64,000 bases of DNA from an uncultured Verrucomicrobia subdivision 3 bacterium (GCA_903850425.1 CAINLR010000109.1:1-64000), one strand, 5' to 3'. Shown: positions 27,217 to 37,348, counted from the stretch's first letter. A program made the numbers and translations. The notes: generated by a model from the sequence alone, not told the origin.

Positions 27217-28632
27217 TCAGTTTTCAGTCCGGCTCAGGAGCTCGCCCTGCTTCAGCCGCGTTCTGATTTTCTGGCCGGCTGTGACCGTGGCCGCGTCGTG
27301 CAACACTTTCCCCGTGGCCGCATCGGTGGTGATGGAATAGCCGCGCGCCAGCACCTGCTCCGGGCCGAGCGAGTTCAGGCGTTTTTCCAGTTGCCGCAAC
27401 GTCTCGCGCCGCGCTTTCAACGCCAGCGACGGCTTCGCCCGCAAAAATCGGCCCGCCAGATTTTGCAAAACCAGTCCGCGCGAACGCGTGCCCGTTTTCA
27501 AGCCGCGCAGGAGGCCCGACGACAAATCGTCCAGCCGCTGCAAGGATTCATCCAAGCGCCGACGCGGATGCAGACGGGCCAGCCGTCCGCCAAGCTGAGT
27601 GTAGTTCTCAGCCGCGTCCTCAAAGCCGCGCCAGGCCGCCCGGCGCAACAGCTCCGGCGCGCTCGCGACAAATTCCCGGCTGGCAAAGACGTCTTCCGTG
27701 ATGATTTCCGCCGCCGCACTGGGCGTGGCTGCGCGAAAATCCGCGACGAAGTCCGCAATGGTGAAATCAATCTCGTGCCCGACGGCGGACACGATCGGCA
27801 CCGCTGATTCAAAGATCGCCCGGGCCACCGGTTCCTCGTTGAAGGCCCACAAATCTTCGAGCGACCCGCCGCCGCGCGTGAGGAGAATGAGATCCAATTT
27901 TTCCGTAGGAGCCGACGTGCGGAGGCTGTGACTAATAGCCGGCTGCCGATGGCCGATGGCCGATTTTGAAGTTTGAGCCTCGTCACTTCGGCTGCTACCG
28001 ACGCTGAATTCATTTAGCAACCTTATCGCCTCGGCGATTTCCCTGGCCGCACCGTCGCCTTGCACGCGCGCCGGCACCAGAATGATTTCCAATCCTGGAT
28101 TGCGCCGTTGCACCACATGCAGCACGTCGCGGATGGCTGCGCCCGTGGGCGAAGTGACGAGACCGATGCGCTGCGGATAGCGGGGCAGGGGACGCTTGCG
28201 CTCCGCCGCGAACAAGCCTTCCGCCGCGAGCTTCTGTTTCAATTTTTCAAACGCTACTTGCAGCGCGCCGACGCCTTGCAATTCGACGGCGCGGACGATG
28301 AGTTGATATTGCCCGCGCGCCTCATAAACCGTCACGTCGCCCTGCAGCAGGACTTTCTGGCCATCCGCCAGCAGCTCGCGCTGGGAGACTTTTTCACGGC
28401 TAAAGAGCACACAGCTCAATTGCGCGCCGGCATCCTTGAGCGTGAAATACATGTGCCCGGAACTTTGCGCGCGCAAGTTGGTGATCTCGCCGCTGACCCA
28501 GACCGAGCCAAGTGATTTTTCCAGCAGCGCCCGGACTGTGCCGGTCAATTCCGAGACGGTCAAAACCTTCCGCATTTCTGCCGGTGAAAATAATTCACCA
28601 AAGTTCCACTGCGATTTGGCCGGTTTGCTCAT
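27217..28632 (-). CDS. xseA: Exodeoxyribonuclease VII large subunit
   Basis: OB-fold N-terminus (LGSVWVSGEITNLRAQSSGHMYFTLKDAGAQLSCVLF), RIGLVTSPTGAAIRDVL, LTRGGGSLEDLWAFNEEPVARAIF, SAVGHEIDFT. Confidence 0.95.
   Translation of the reverse strand: MSKPAKSQWNFGELFSPAEMRKVLTVSELTGTVRALLEKSLGSVWVSGEITNLRAQSSGHMYFTLKDAGAQLSCVLFSREKVSQRELLADGQKVLLQGDVTVYEARGQYQLIVRAVELQGVGALQVAFEKLKQKLAAEGLFAAERKRPLPRYPQRIGLVTSPTGAAIRDVLHVVQRRNPGLEIILVPARVQGDGAAREIAEAIRLLNEFSVGSSRSDEAQTSKSAIGHRQPAISHSLRTSAPTEKLDLILLTRGGGSLEDLWAFNEEPVARAIFESAVPIVSAVGHEIDFTIADFVADFRAATPSAAAEIITEDVFASREFVASAPELLRRAAWRGFEDAAENYTQLGGRLARLHPRRRLDESLQRLDDLSSGLLRGLKTGTRSRGLVLQNLAGRFLRAKPSLALKARRETLRQLEKRLNSLGPEQVLARGYSITTDAATGKVLHDAATVTAGQKIRTRLKQGELLSRTEN
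27905..28001. repeat. Palindromic repeat inserted in frame within xseA
   Basis: GTAGGAGCCGACGTGCGGAGGCTGTGACT ... AGTTTGAGCCTCGTCACTTCGGCTGCTAC; related copy at 22240-22299. Confidence 0.85.
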
Positions 28633-28643
28633 GCACAGAAATT

Positions 28644-28793
28644 AAACCACGGATAAACCCGGATGGACACGGATAAAATAGCTGCCGAAGCGCTATGCGG
28701 GGAGCTTCCGCAATTCAGACGCTTCGCGAGAAATCCAAGTTCAAACCACGTCGCGTTTTTCCAATCCGTGTTGATCCTGTCCATCTGTGATTA
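28644..28793. repeat. ACCACGGAT-family inverted repeat, copy c (diverged)
   Basis: AAACCACGGATAAACCCGGATGGACACGGAT ... AATCCGTGTTGATCCTGTCCATCTGTGATT. Confidence 0.8.
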
Positions 28794-29561
28794 AAAACTC
28801 ACGGCCGCGTTCACGGCCGCGACGAGCGCATCCACGCGGGTCGCGAGCGGAAAATCCGACGGCGCTTCGAGCGTATAGCCCTGACGCGATTTGTGGCTGA
28901 TGAGATACAGCGCCTCCGGCCAGTCGGGTCGCTCCAGCGGGTTCAGGATCGGCCGGATGATGCCGTCGCGGGCGGGACGACCTTCGATATTTTCGGAAAG
29001 ATCCACCGGACAAACCGGCTGGACGGCCGTGATGATTTTTTCCGCGAGCGAAGGCCGTTGGTCCGGGTTTTGTTCGTAAAGATAAAAGCCGTGTGACTCC
29101 CAGTCTTCATGCAGGCAGAGATAGCGATCGAACTTCGCCTGCCGCTCCAGCCAGGCGATGTGCGTCCGCGTTTCGGCAGATTTGGGATGGCGATAATCGC
29201 GATTCAGGTCAACCCCGTCGGCGTTCTCGCGCTGATTCAGCGTGAAGCCAATCGGATTCAAGCACGGCAGTAAATAAATCTCCGCGTCGTCCGGCCAGCG
29301 ATTTTCCGAGAGCAAACGCAATGCGGCGAGTGGTCCGGCGGGTTCGTCGCCATGGGTGCCGGCGCTGATGTAAATGCGGGCGGCATGCGGCGGGCGGCGG
29401 GCGGGGCGATGGAGCGCCAGCCATTTGAAGTCCGCGTGCGCGTGGAAAACTTCACGCGTCCAGCCGTGCTGCGGTGCGGCGAGTTCGACCGCGCGCAGCA
29501 CGGCGCGGATGTCAACGGTCTCGCCGTGATAACCGCCGTGATTTTTGCCGAGCTTTTGCAC
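28791..29561 (-). CDS. M14-family metallocarboxypeptidase-like protein
   Basis: ISAGTHGDEPAG, LPCLNPIGF, DGVDLNRDYRHPKSAETR, CLHEDWES motifs. Confidence 0.75.
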   Translation of the reverse strand: MQKLGKNHGGYHGETVDIRAVLRAVELAAPQHGWTREVFHAHADFKWLALHRPARRPPHAARIYISAGTHGDEPAGPLAALRLLSENRWPDDAEIYLLPCLNPIGFTLNQRENADGVDLNRDYRHPKSAETRTHIAWLERQAKFDRYLCLHEDWESHGFYLYEQNPDQRPSLAEKIITAVQPVCPVDLSENIEGRPARDGIIRPILNPLERPDWPEALYLISHKSRQGYTLEAPSDFPLATRVDALVAAVNAAVSF

Positions 29562-29584
29562 GCGAAGAATTTCACGGCGGCCGG

Positions 29585-29962
29585 CTAGACCCGGAATTTC
29601 AGGCGCAGTTCCGACAGCAAGGTGCTTTCCCAGGTGCTGACATGCGGGTCGGTGGTCATGAATTTCTGAACGGTGGCATACACCAGCTTGTGCTCGGGGC
29701 GCGTGGTGAAGGCTTCGGCCAGCAGCAACGCCTGCGTTTTGGCTTTCTGGATGGACTGGAGGCAGGGCCGGATCCGGGTGACGGCGGCATCCAATTCCTT
29801 TTGGCGATCGCCTGCTTGCGTATGGCCCATGGCCGTGAGCAGTTTTTCCAATAACTCGTTCTCGATCGTCGTCAGCTGGCCGTCCGCATACATCGCCAGA
29901 ATCAACAGCTCGAAAAGCGCCCGGCGCTGCAAATCTGAAAAATCAGTGAAGTCAATGTCCAT
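29585..29962 (-). CDS. TerB-like hypothetical protein
   Basis: LQRRALFELLILAMYADGQLTTIENELLEKLLTAMG resembles TerB-like helices; start placed at MDIDF. Confidence 0.5.
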   Translation of the reverse strand: MDIDFTDFSDLQRRALFELLILAMYADGQLTTIENELLEKLLTAMGHTQAGDRQKELDAAVTRIRPCLQSIQKAKTQALLLAEAFTTRPEHKLVYATVQKFMTTDPHVSTWESTLLSELRLKFRV

Positions 29963-30268
29963 GCCGCGAGCATACCGCAAGTGACCGAGAATTGAAAAGC
30001 CCAGACCGGCCATTTTTGCTTTTCGAACCGCCCGTTGCGCCGGTCCCGAGTCAGTGGCCGTGAAGCGCCGTTGGAAAAAGCTTGTCTCCCTATTGCGGCA
30101 GCATTATTTCTCCTTAAATGATCCCGCCGCAGAAACAATTATCCGCGACCAGCTCCGGTGCCACCGCTTTCCCGCCAATGACCGGAACCAGCCTCGGCAC
30201 CGTTGGCGGTTTCCGCCAGGCCACCTCCATTTCCGTTCACTCGAAAATTCCCAAACCCATTCCATGTT

Positions 30269-31438
30269 ATGCTTAACCTCGCCCTCTTTGGTCCGCCCGG
30301 CGCCGGCAAAGGAACCCAGTCCGAATTCCTCGTCAAAAAATACAACCTGTTCTACATCTCCACCGGCGACCGGTTGCGCAAGGAAATGGCCGGCAAAACC
30401 AAGCTGGGCCTCGAAGCCCAGAGCATCATTGCCACCGGCGGTTTGGTTTCCGACGAGATCATTGTGCAGATCATCGAGAAAACCATCACCGACAATCCCG
30501 GTAGCAACGGCTTTTTGTTCGACGGTTTTCCGCGCACCTACATTCAGGCTTACATTCTGGAAGGGCTGATGCTCAAGCTGCATACGTCGTTGAACTGTCT
30601 CATCAGCCTCAGCGTGCCAGAGGAAGAATCCGTCCGCCGCTTGATGAACCGGGGCATCACTTCGGGTCGCAGCGATGACAACGAATCCGTCATCCGCAAC
30701 CGGCTGCGTGAATACAATCAGAAGACATTGCCCGTGCTGCAATTTTACCGCGACAAAGGCATCTATGTGGAAGTGGACGGCACGGCGGAGATTGACCAGG
30801 TGCATCAACGGATCACCGAAATCGTCCGGAACGAACTCAGCAAAAGTCTCTTCAACGTGGTGCTCTTTGGCTACCCCGGTTCGGGTCGCGGCTCGCAAGG
30901 CAAGGCGCTGGCGCGGAAATTCGGTCTCGAATACGTCGCCACCGGTTCGATGCTGGAAGCGGAAATCAAGGCCGGCACTGAGACGGGAAAACGGATTACC
31001 GCGCTCTACGAAAATGGCCAGTTGGTGCCCGACGAAATTGTGGTGCAACTCATCGAGAAACGACTGGCCGATTCCAAGGGCGTGAAAGGCTTTATTTTCA
31101 AGGGCTTTCCGCGCACGCTGGTGCAGTCCTACATTCTCGACGGCCTGCTGCAAAAGCACGGCTCATCCATCACCCAAATTATTGAGATCGAAGTCCCGAC
31201 GCTCGAACTCATCCGGCGGCTGGACGAACGCAGTCAGACTGCCGGTTGCATGCCTTACGACAGCAGCACCTCGAAAATTGTGAAGCGCCTCCATGAGCAC
31301 GAAACCAAGACCGTGCCCGTGATTGCGAAATACAACCAGCTCCACGGCGTGGTGAAGATTGACGGCCAGGGCACGTTCGACGAAGTCTTTGCGCGCATTT
31401 CCGCCGGCATCGAGGACGGATTCAAAAGCATGCGGTAG
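30269..31438 (+). CDS. Tandem adenylate kinase-like protein (two NMP-kinase domains)
   Basis: Domain 1 GPPGAGKGTQ, DGFPRT, GRSDDN; domain 2 GYPGSGRGSQ, KGFPRT, no recognisable LID RxDD. Confidence 0.85.
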   Translation: MLNLALFGPPGAGKGTQSEFLVKKYNLFYISTGDRLRKEMAGKTKLGLEAQSIIATGGLVSDEIIVQIIEKTITDNPGSNGFLFDGFPRTYIQAYILEGLMLKLHTSLNCLISLSVPEEESVRRLMNRGITSGRSDDNESVIRNRLREYNQKTLPVLQFYRDKGIYVEVDGTAEIDQVHQRITEIVRNELSKSLFNVVLFGYPGSGRGSQGKALARKFGLEYVATGSMLEAEIKAGTETGKRITALYENGQLVPDEIVVQLIEKRLADSKGVKGFIFKGFPRTLVQSYILDGLLQKHGSSITQIIEIEVPTLELIRRLDERSQTAGCMPYDSSTSKIVKRLHEHETKTVPVIAKYNQLHGVVKIDGQGTFDEVFARISAGIEDGFKSMR

Positions 31439-31597
31439 GCCCTAGGCTGAGGAATTCAGACGAGGAGTTTGGCGCTGCCCGGGATGAGCGTTTCCCAAAT
31501 TTCATCCGCCCAAAATCCTCGATCGCGAAACCCGCTGGCGACGCGAATTGATTGGCCGTTCAGTTCGCGCGTTTCGCGGGGTTCGCGGTTGGCCACG

Positions 31598-32815
31598 TTA
31601 CCCAATGAACGCCGCGTGCACCGCCTTCACCGCCTGCTCGCCTTTGGCCAGATCAATGATGATGGAAATCTTGATTTCGCTGGTCGAGATCATGTCAATG
31701 TTGATCCCTTCCTTGGCCAGCGTCTCGAACAACATGCCCGCCACGCCGGTGTGCGACTTCATGCCGACGCCCACGATGGACAGCTTGCCGATTTTGTCGG
31801 CGGTGATGACTTCGCGGTAGCCGATTTCCTTCTTCAGGCCTGCGATCACCTTCTGCGCCTTGAGCAAATCCGCCTTGTCGGCGGTGAAGGAAATGTCCGT
31901 CGAGGGTGTGCCCGTGCCGTGGCTGATGTTCTGGATGATCATGTCCACGTTCACGGTCGCGTCGCCGAGCGACTTGAAGATCGTCGCGGCCACGCCGGGT
32001 TTGTCGGGCACGGCGACGACCGTGATTTTGGCCTGGTTTTTATCGAGGGCAACGCCGCGCACGACGATGCCTTCCATGCTTTTGGTTTCTTCTTTCACAA
32101 TCGTTCCGGGGTTTTCGTTTAAGCTGCTGCGGACTTCAAACACGACGCCAAATTTTTTGGCAAATTCAACCGAACGGCTTTGCATCACCTTGGCCCCGAG
32201 GCTGGCGAGTTCAAGCATTTCGTCGTAGGAAATTTCCGGGATCTTTTTCGCGTTGGGCACAATCCGCGGATCGGTCGTATAGACGCCGTCCACGTCGGTG
32301 TAAATCTGGCAGAGATCGGCCTTCAACGCCGCCGCCAGCGCAATGGCCGTCAGGTCCGAACCACCGCGGCCCAGCGTGGTGATCTGACCGTCCTTGGTTT
32401 CGCCCTGAAACCCGGCGACGATCACCACCTTGCCCGCGTCCAAGTGCTCATGCACCTGCCGCGGCGTGATGTTGTGGATCTTCGCCTTGGTGTGGACGCC
32501 ATCGGTCAAAATGCCCGCCTGCGCGCCGGTCAGCGAAACGGCGGGGACGTTCAACGTCTGCAACGCGATGGCGGTGAGCGCAATGGTTTGCTGCTCGCCG
32601 GTCGCCAGCAACATGTCCATCTCGCGTTCGCTCGGCAGCGGCGCGATGTCCTTGGCCAGTTTAATCAAGCCGTCCGTCACCCCGCTCATGGCGGAAACCA
32701 CGACGACCACCTTGTCGCCCTGCGCGTGATATTTCGCCACGCGTGCCGCGACATTCTTGATGCGGTCGGTGTTGCCCACCGAAGTGCCGCCAAATTTTTG
32801 AACAATCAATGCCAT
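31598..32815 (-). CDS. lysC: Aspartate kinase
   Basis: MALIVQKFGGTSVGNTDRIKNVA, GRGGSDLTAIALAAAL, ACT domains; 405 aa. Confidence 0.95.
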   Translation of the reverse strand: MALIVQKFGGTSVGNTDRIKNVAARVAKYHAQGDKVVVVVSAMSGVTDGLIKLAKDIAPLPSEREMDMLLATGEQQTIALTAIALQTLNVPAVSLTGAQAGILTDGVHTKAKIHNITPRQVHEHLDAGKVVIVAGFQGETKDGQITTLGRGGSDLTAIALAAALKADLCQIYTDVDGVYTTDPRIVPNAKKIPEISYDEMLELASLGAKVMQSRSVEFAKKFGVVFEVRSSLNENPGTIVKEETKSMEGIVVRGVALDKNQAKITVVAVPDKPGVAATIFKSLGDATVNVDMIIQNISHGTGTPSTDISFTADKADLLKAQKVIAGLKKEIGYREVITADKIGKLSIVGVGMKSHTGVAGMLFETLAKEGINIDMISTSEIKISIIIDLAKGEQAVKAVHAAFIG

Positions 32816-32962
32816 AGAAAATTTCCAGGCAGAGGGATCGTGTTGCGATCACCGGACGACGCAGTGCATCGTGTCTGCCATTTCCACAAACGGGAGCCGA
32901 AGCATAATCAGAGGCGCGTCGTTTGAAAAGCGTCGATTTGGGCGGCCTTGGTTGGCGCGCGG

Positions 32963-33988
32963 TCAGCGTCCGAATTCCGACCGCGCCGCCGTCAGCCCAC
33001 GTTCGTAGGCGGCAATGAGTTTGTCCCACGCACGGTTCGCTTCCGCGTCAATTTCCTGCCGCGCCGGGTCGGCATCAAACCATTGGATGCTGCGGGCGAT
33101 GCCGTCGCGGAAGCGCGTGGTGGCGACGAAGTCCGGCACGAAGCGTTTGATCTTGGTGTTGTCGAACACAGCAGACTGCGCCTTGTCGCCATGCAAGCCG
33201 CCAGCAAATTCCGGCAGGCAGGCGGTGATGAAATCCGACGCGATATGCACCAGCTTCGGTTTGGGCGCACCGGCTGCCGCTGCCACGGCTTCGTAAATTT
33301 GATTCCAACTCAGCACTTCGTCCGAGGTGATGTGAAACGCCTGGCCGATCGCGCCTTGATGACCCAGCAACCCCACCAGACCTTTGGCGAAATCCGAATT
33401 GTGCGTCATCGTCCAGAGCGACGTGCCATCGCCTGGAACAATCACCGGCTGGCCGCGCCGCAAGCGGTCCAGCGCGGTGAAACTTTTCTTGCTGTTCACG
33501 GGGACGGTGATGCGCCGTTCGTCGTAAGTCCACGACGGGCGGATGATGGTCACGGGGAAATTTTCCTCCTGCAACGCGCGCAGCAGCCGCTCTTCGCAGG
33601 CGATTTTGTTGCGCGAATAATCCCAGAACGGATTCACCAGCGGCGTGGATTCGGTGATGGGAAAATGGCCGGGCGGTTTTTGATAGGCGCTCGCCGAGCT
33701 GATGAAAATAAACTGCGCCGTGCGCCCGCGAAATAGCGCGATACGTTGCTCGATTTCCGTCGGCAGGTAGGCGATGTAATCTACCACCACATCCCAGCAT
33801 TCGTTGCCAAGCGCTTCGGCCGTGGCGGCAGCGTCGCTAATGTCGGCAATGATTTGCCGCGCGCCCGGCCAAGCCGGTTGCCGACCGCGATTGAGGAGTG
33901 TGAGCTCAAAGCCGCGCGCCAGCGCGAGGCGCGAGCAGGCTGCGCTGATGGTGCCGGTGCCACCGATGAAGAGAATTTTCATGGTCAA
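32963..33988 (-). CDS. NAD-dependent epimerase/dehydratase family protein
   Basis: Rossmann motif LFIGGTGTISAACSRLALARG, extended SDR-type sequence. Confidence 0.8.
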   Translation of the reverse strand: MTMKILFIGGTGTISAACSRLALARGFELTLLNRGRQPAWPGARQIIADISDAAATAEALGNECWDVVVDYIAYLPTEIEQRIALFRGRTAQFIFISSASAYQKPPGHFPITESTPLVNPFWDYSRNKIACEERLLRALQEENFPVTIIRPSWTYDERRITVPVNSKKSFTALDRLRRGQPVIVPGDGTSLWTMTHNSDFAKGLVGLLGHQGAIGQAFHITSDEVLSWNQIYEAVAAAAGAPKPKLVHIASDFITACLPEFAGGLHGDKAQSAVFDNTKIKRFVPDFVATTRFRDGIARSIQWFDADPARQEIDAEANRAWDKLIAAYERGLTAARSEFGR

Positions 33989-34024
33989 TAAAATCGAACT
34001 TGGTTCAGCCGCGAGTTGATTGGA

Positions 34025-35395
34025 TCAGCCCTTGTGGCGCTCGATCAAATAGTCGCGGAAGGTCGAATACTCTGCATCCATGCGGTCGAAATCTTCCGGC
34101 AACCGCAGCGAGGCCAGCATGTTCGTAGGCACGTCCGGAGCCCAGCCCACGACCTTTTCAACTTCTTCAGGAAATTTCGCCGGATTGGCCGTCTCGACCA
34201 GCACGGCCGGCGAGTTGCCAAGCGGTTCCACGGCGGTCCAGTCTTGGAAACCCTGCCACGCGACCGCGCCGTGCGGTTCCAACAGCAGTTGGAAATTGTT
34301 CCAGAACTCACGCACGCCGGACACGGTGCGGGCGTCGGAAATTGAGGTGGAGAAAACATCGCGTCGCATCGCATTCAGGTAGGGCAGCTTGATGAGCTGG
34401 CCCGTCTCATCCATCTGGCCACCGTAAACCGCCACCAACCGCGCCAGGTTGCTCGGATGCCCGACGTTCATGGCATTCGAGAGCGAGTTGCGCGAGGGTG
34501 AGATTTTTTCGTAGCTGCCGCTGGCGAGAAATTTCGGGAACGCATCGTTGTCGTTGACGGACGCGATGATTTTTCGCACCGGCAAACCCATTTCGCGCGC
34601 GACGACCGCGCCCATCATGTCGCCAAAGTTGCCGCTGGGAATGGAAAAGACCACCGGCTCGCCCGCCTGCGCGACGCGCGACGCGGCGTAAAAATAATAA
34701 ACGCTCTGCGGCAGCAGCCGTCCGATGTTGATGGAGTTCGCGGAGGAAAGCGGAATGTGTTTCAACGCCGGATCGGCGAAAGCCTGCTTCACCATGGCCT
34801 GGCAGTCATCGAACTTGCCGTCAACCGCCACCGTGCGGACGTTGTCCTTGAGCACCGTCATCAGCTTGCGCTGGCTCTCGCTGACCTCGGCTGCCGGGAA
34901 GAGCACGATGACGCGCACGCCGGGAATTTTGTGGAACGCGTGCGCCACCGCCGCGCCCGTGTCGCCGCTCGTCGCGGTGAGGATCGTCACCTGCCGGCCG
35001 TCTTCCTTGAGAAACCGTCCGAACATCCGCGCCATCATCTGCGCGGCAAAATCCTTGAAGGAGGCCGTCGGTCCCTGGTCCAGCCGCATCAGAAAAACGC
35101 GGACATTCACGATCTCCAGCGGCACGGGAAAGTTATAGGCCGAGCGGCACATGGCGGACAGGTCCGCGTCCGGGATGATGTCCTCGGTGAACTTTGAGAG
35201 CACGCGAAAGGCGATTTCGTGATACGGCAACTTGGCAAACGCCGCCATTTCCTCGAACGACAGTTTGGGAAATCGTTCGGGTAAATAAAGGCCGCGATCC
35301 GGTGCGAGGCCGAGCAGCAGCGCCTCGCGCAGATTGACGGCGGGCGACTGGCCGTTGGTGCTGTGAAAAAGAAGGGCCATATTATTTTTAACCAC
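34025..35395 (-). CDS. thrC: Threonine synthase
   Basis: TILTATSGDTGAAVAHAFHKIPGVRVIVLFPAAEVSESQRKLMT, GPTASFKDFAAQMMARM; 456 aa, start may be 35380. Confidence 0.93.
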   Translation of the reverse strand: MVKNNMALLFHSTNGQSPAVNLREALLLGLAPDRGLYLPERFPKLSFEEMAAFAKLPYHEIAFRVLSKFTEDIIPDADLSAMCRSAYNFPVPLEIVNVRVFLMRLDQGPTASFKDFAAQMMARMFGRFLKEDGRQVTILTATSGDTGAAVAHAFHKIPGVRVIVLFPAAEVSESQRKLMTVLKDNVRTVAVDGKFDDCQAMVKQAFADPALKHIPLSSANSINIGRLLPQSVYYFYAASRVAQAGEPVVFSIPSGNFGDMMGAVVAREMGLPVRKIIASVNDNDAFPKFLASGSYEKISPSRNSLSNAMNVGHPSNLARLVAVYGGQMDETGQLIKLPYLNAMRRDVFSTSISDARTVSGVREFWNNFQLLLEPHGAVAWQGFQDWTAVEPLGNSPAVLVETANPAKFPEEVEKVVGWAPDVPTNMLASLRLPEDFDRMDAEYSTFRDYLIERHKG

Positions 35396-35547
35396 GGATG
35401 GACGCGGACAAACACGGATGGGGCAAAACGCCGAGACGCGGAGGCCGCAAAGAAACGCAGAGGATTTTTTTTCCGCTGCGCCATTCCGCGTTCTCTGCGC
35501 CTCCGTGTTTGTTTTTATCCGTGTTCATCCGTGTCCATCCGTGGTTG
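35390..35547. repeat. ACCACGGAT-family inverted repeat, copy d, with inner inverted repeat
   Basis: AACCACGGATGGACGCGG ... ATCCGTGTCCATCCGTGGTT with CGCGGAGGCCGCAAAGAAACGCAGAGG and its inverted partner inside. Confidence 0.9.
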
Positions 35548-35551
35548 AAGT

Positions 35552-36868
35552 TTACTCGAAATTTTCCACGCGAATCATCACCGGCTTGTTTTTCACGACG
35601 GGCAATTTCGCAATCTTCGCCAGGGCTTTGCGCATGGCCGCATTCGGCGCATCGTGAATCATCAGGATCAGTGCTACGCTGGCCCCGGTCTGGCTTTCCG
35701 GCTGGAACACGGAAGAGATGCCGATTTTGGCCGACGCAAAAATGGCCGCAATCTTGGCGATCACGCCCGGCTTGTCCAGGACGCACAAGCGGACATAGTA
35801 GCGCGAAACGATTTCATCCATCGGCGCGATGCGACCGCCTTTGACGCAGGCCACAAATGGCGCAACGCGAACTTTCCCGCCGTTCTTCAAATCGAGCGCG
35901 GCGTCGGCCACGTCACTCAACACGGCGCTGGCGGTCGCGTCTTTGCCTGCCCCGCGTCCGTAAAACAGCGTGTCGCCCACGATGTCGCCGCGCACGAAGC
36001 AGGCGTTGAACACGCCGTTGACGCTGGCCAGAACGTGCGCGTTCGGAATGAGCGTTGGATAAACCGAGACTTGCACGCCGGGCTTCTTGCCGGAAATCTG
36101 CTTGGCGATGCCGAGCAACTTGATCGTGTAGCCGAGTTTCTCGGCGAACTGCATGTCAACTTTGGAAATCTCGCGGATGCCTTCGGTGTGGATGGCGTGG
36201 TGATCCGCCCAGAAACCGTGGGCGAGCGACGCCAGAATGCCGATCTTGTGCTGCGCGTCGTAGCCGTCAATGTCCAGGTCGGGCGGGGTCTCGGCATAGC
36301 CGAGCTTTTGCGCGTCAGCCAGCACGTCGGCGAATTCCGCGCCTTCCGCTTTCATGCGCGACAAGATGTAATTGCAGGTGCCATTGACGATGCCGTAGAT
36401 CGCGGGAAACTGATTCGCGACAAATCCTTCGCGTAGCGACTTGATAATGGGAATGCCGCCGCAGACGCTCGCTTCGTAATAAAGATTCGCGCCACTTTTT
36501 GCTGCTGCTGCAAAGAGTTCCGGGCCATGCGTGGAGAGCAAAGCCTTGTTCGCGGTCACCACGGTTTTGCCTTGCGCGAGGGCTGCCAGCACCATCGTTT
36601 TGGCGATGCCGGTGCCGCCCACGAGCTCGATGACAATGTGGATTTCCGGATCGTTGACGACTTCCTGCCAGTCCGTCGTCATCAGATTGCGGGCAATGGG
36701 ATACGGGCGCGGCTCGTCAAACGACTTGACCGCGATCTTGCGGAAAACGAGCTGCACGCCGAGGCGCGCGGCCATGAGCCCGCCGTTTTTCTCCCACGCG
36801 TGGAAGACGCCGCTGCCGACGGTTCCGCCGCCAATCATGCCGAGATTCACTTGCTGCATAGAACGCAC
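35552..36868 (-). CDS. hom: Homoserine dehydrogenase
   Basis: NLGMIGGGTVGSGVF, VVTANKALLSTHG, GGIPIIKSLREG, GIVNGTCNYILSRM, C-terminal ACT domain. Confidence 0.95.
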   Translation of the reverse strand: MRSMQQVNLGMIGGGTVGSGVFHAWEKNGGLMAARLGVQLVFRKIAVKSFDEPRPYPIARNLMTTDWQEVVNDPEIHIVIELVGGTGIAKTMVLAALAQGKTVVTANKALLSTHGPELFAAAAKSGANLYYEASVCGGIPIIKSLREGFVANQFPAIYGIVNGTCNYILSRMKAEGAEFADVLADAQKLGYAETPPDLDIDGYDAQHKIGILASLAHGFWADHHAIHTEGIREISKVDMQFAEKLGYTIKLLGIAKQISGKKPGVQVSVYPTLIPNAHVLASVNGVFNACFVRGDIVGDTLFYGRGAGKDATASAVLSDVADAALDLKNGGKVRVAPFVACVKGGRIAPMDEIVSRYYVRLCVLDKPGVIAKIAAIFASAKIGISSVFQPESQTGASVALILMIHDAPNAAMRKALAKIAKLPVVKNKPVMIRVENFE

Positions 36869-36904
36869 AGCTTGCCGCGAAACAGCACAGGGGACAATTC
36901 AATT

Positions 36905-37348
36905 TTAGAAACTCGTTTGTTTCAGCAGCAGAATGCTGTCCAGGTCGGTGGGCTTGAAAACAAAGTGATTGCTTGCAGCCTGCGGCGGTGGCGGCTGCGC
37001 CCGGTTGGCAACCACGTAATAGCCTTCCCACCACTTTCCCCGATCCTTGAATTCCAATTCCGAAATCCATATTTCAATCCCGCCTTGGTAGCTGCAAACC
37101 AAGTGTGGATGCAGGGCCAGAATTGAGGGGGGCCATTTGGCTCGAGGAATTATCCGGATGCCAAGATCGCATTGATATCCGTAGTCAGGAACATTTGTTG
37201 GCAGTTCGCTGACGGGAAATTGTCCAAATAAAACCCTTGAGTCTGCACGAAGCGCTTCCGCATTTTTGACGGGCGGCAGATCGTGGCGGGCGCACGAAAC
37301 CAACGCCAGGCTACAACAAAGAATTACAAAAGTAAGGGCGTCGCGCAT
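36905..37348 (-). CDS. Putative lipoprotein
   Basis: Lipobox-like LALVSCARH after a hydrophobic signal. Confidence 0.55.
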   Translation of the reverse strand: MRDALTFVILCCSLALVSCARHDLPPVKNAEALRADSRVLFGQFPVSELPTNVPDYGYQCDLGIRIIPRAKWPPSILALHPHLVCSYQGGIEIWISELEFKDRGKWWEGYYVVANRAQPPPPQAASNHFVFKPTDLDSILLLKQTSF

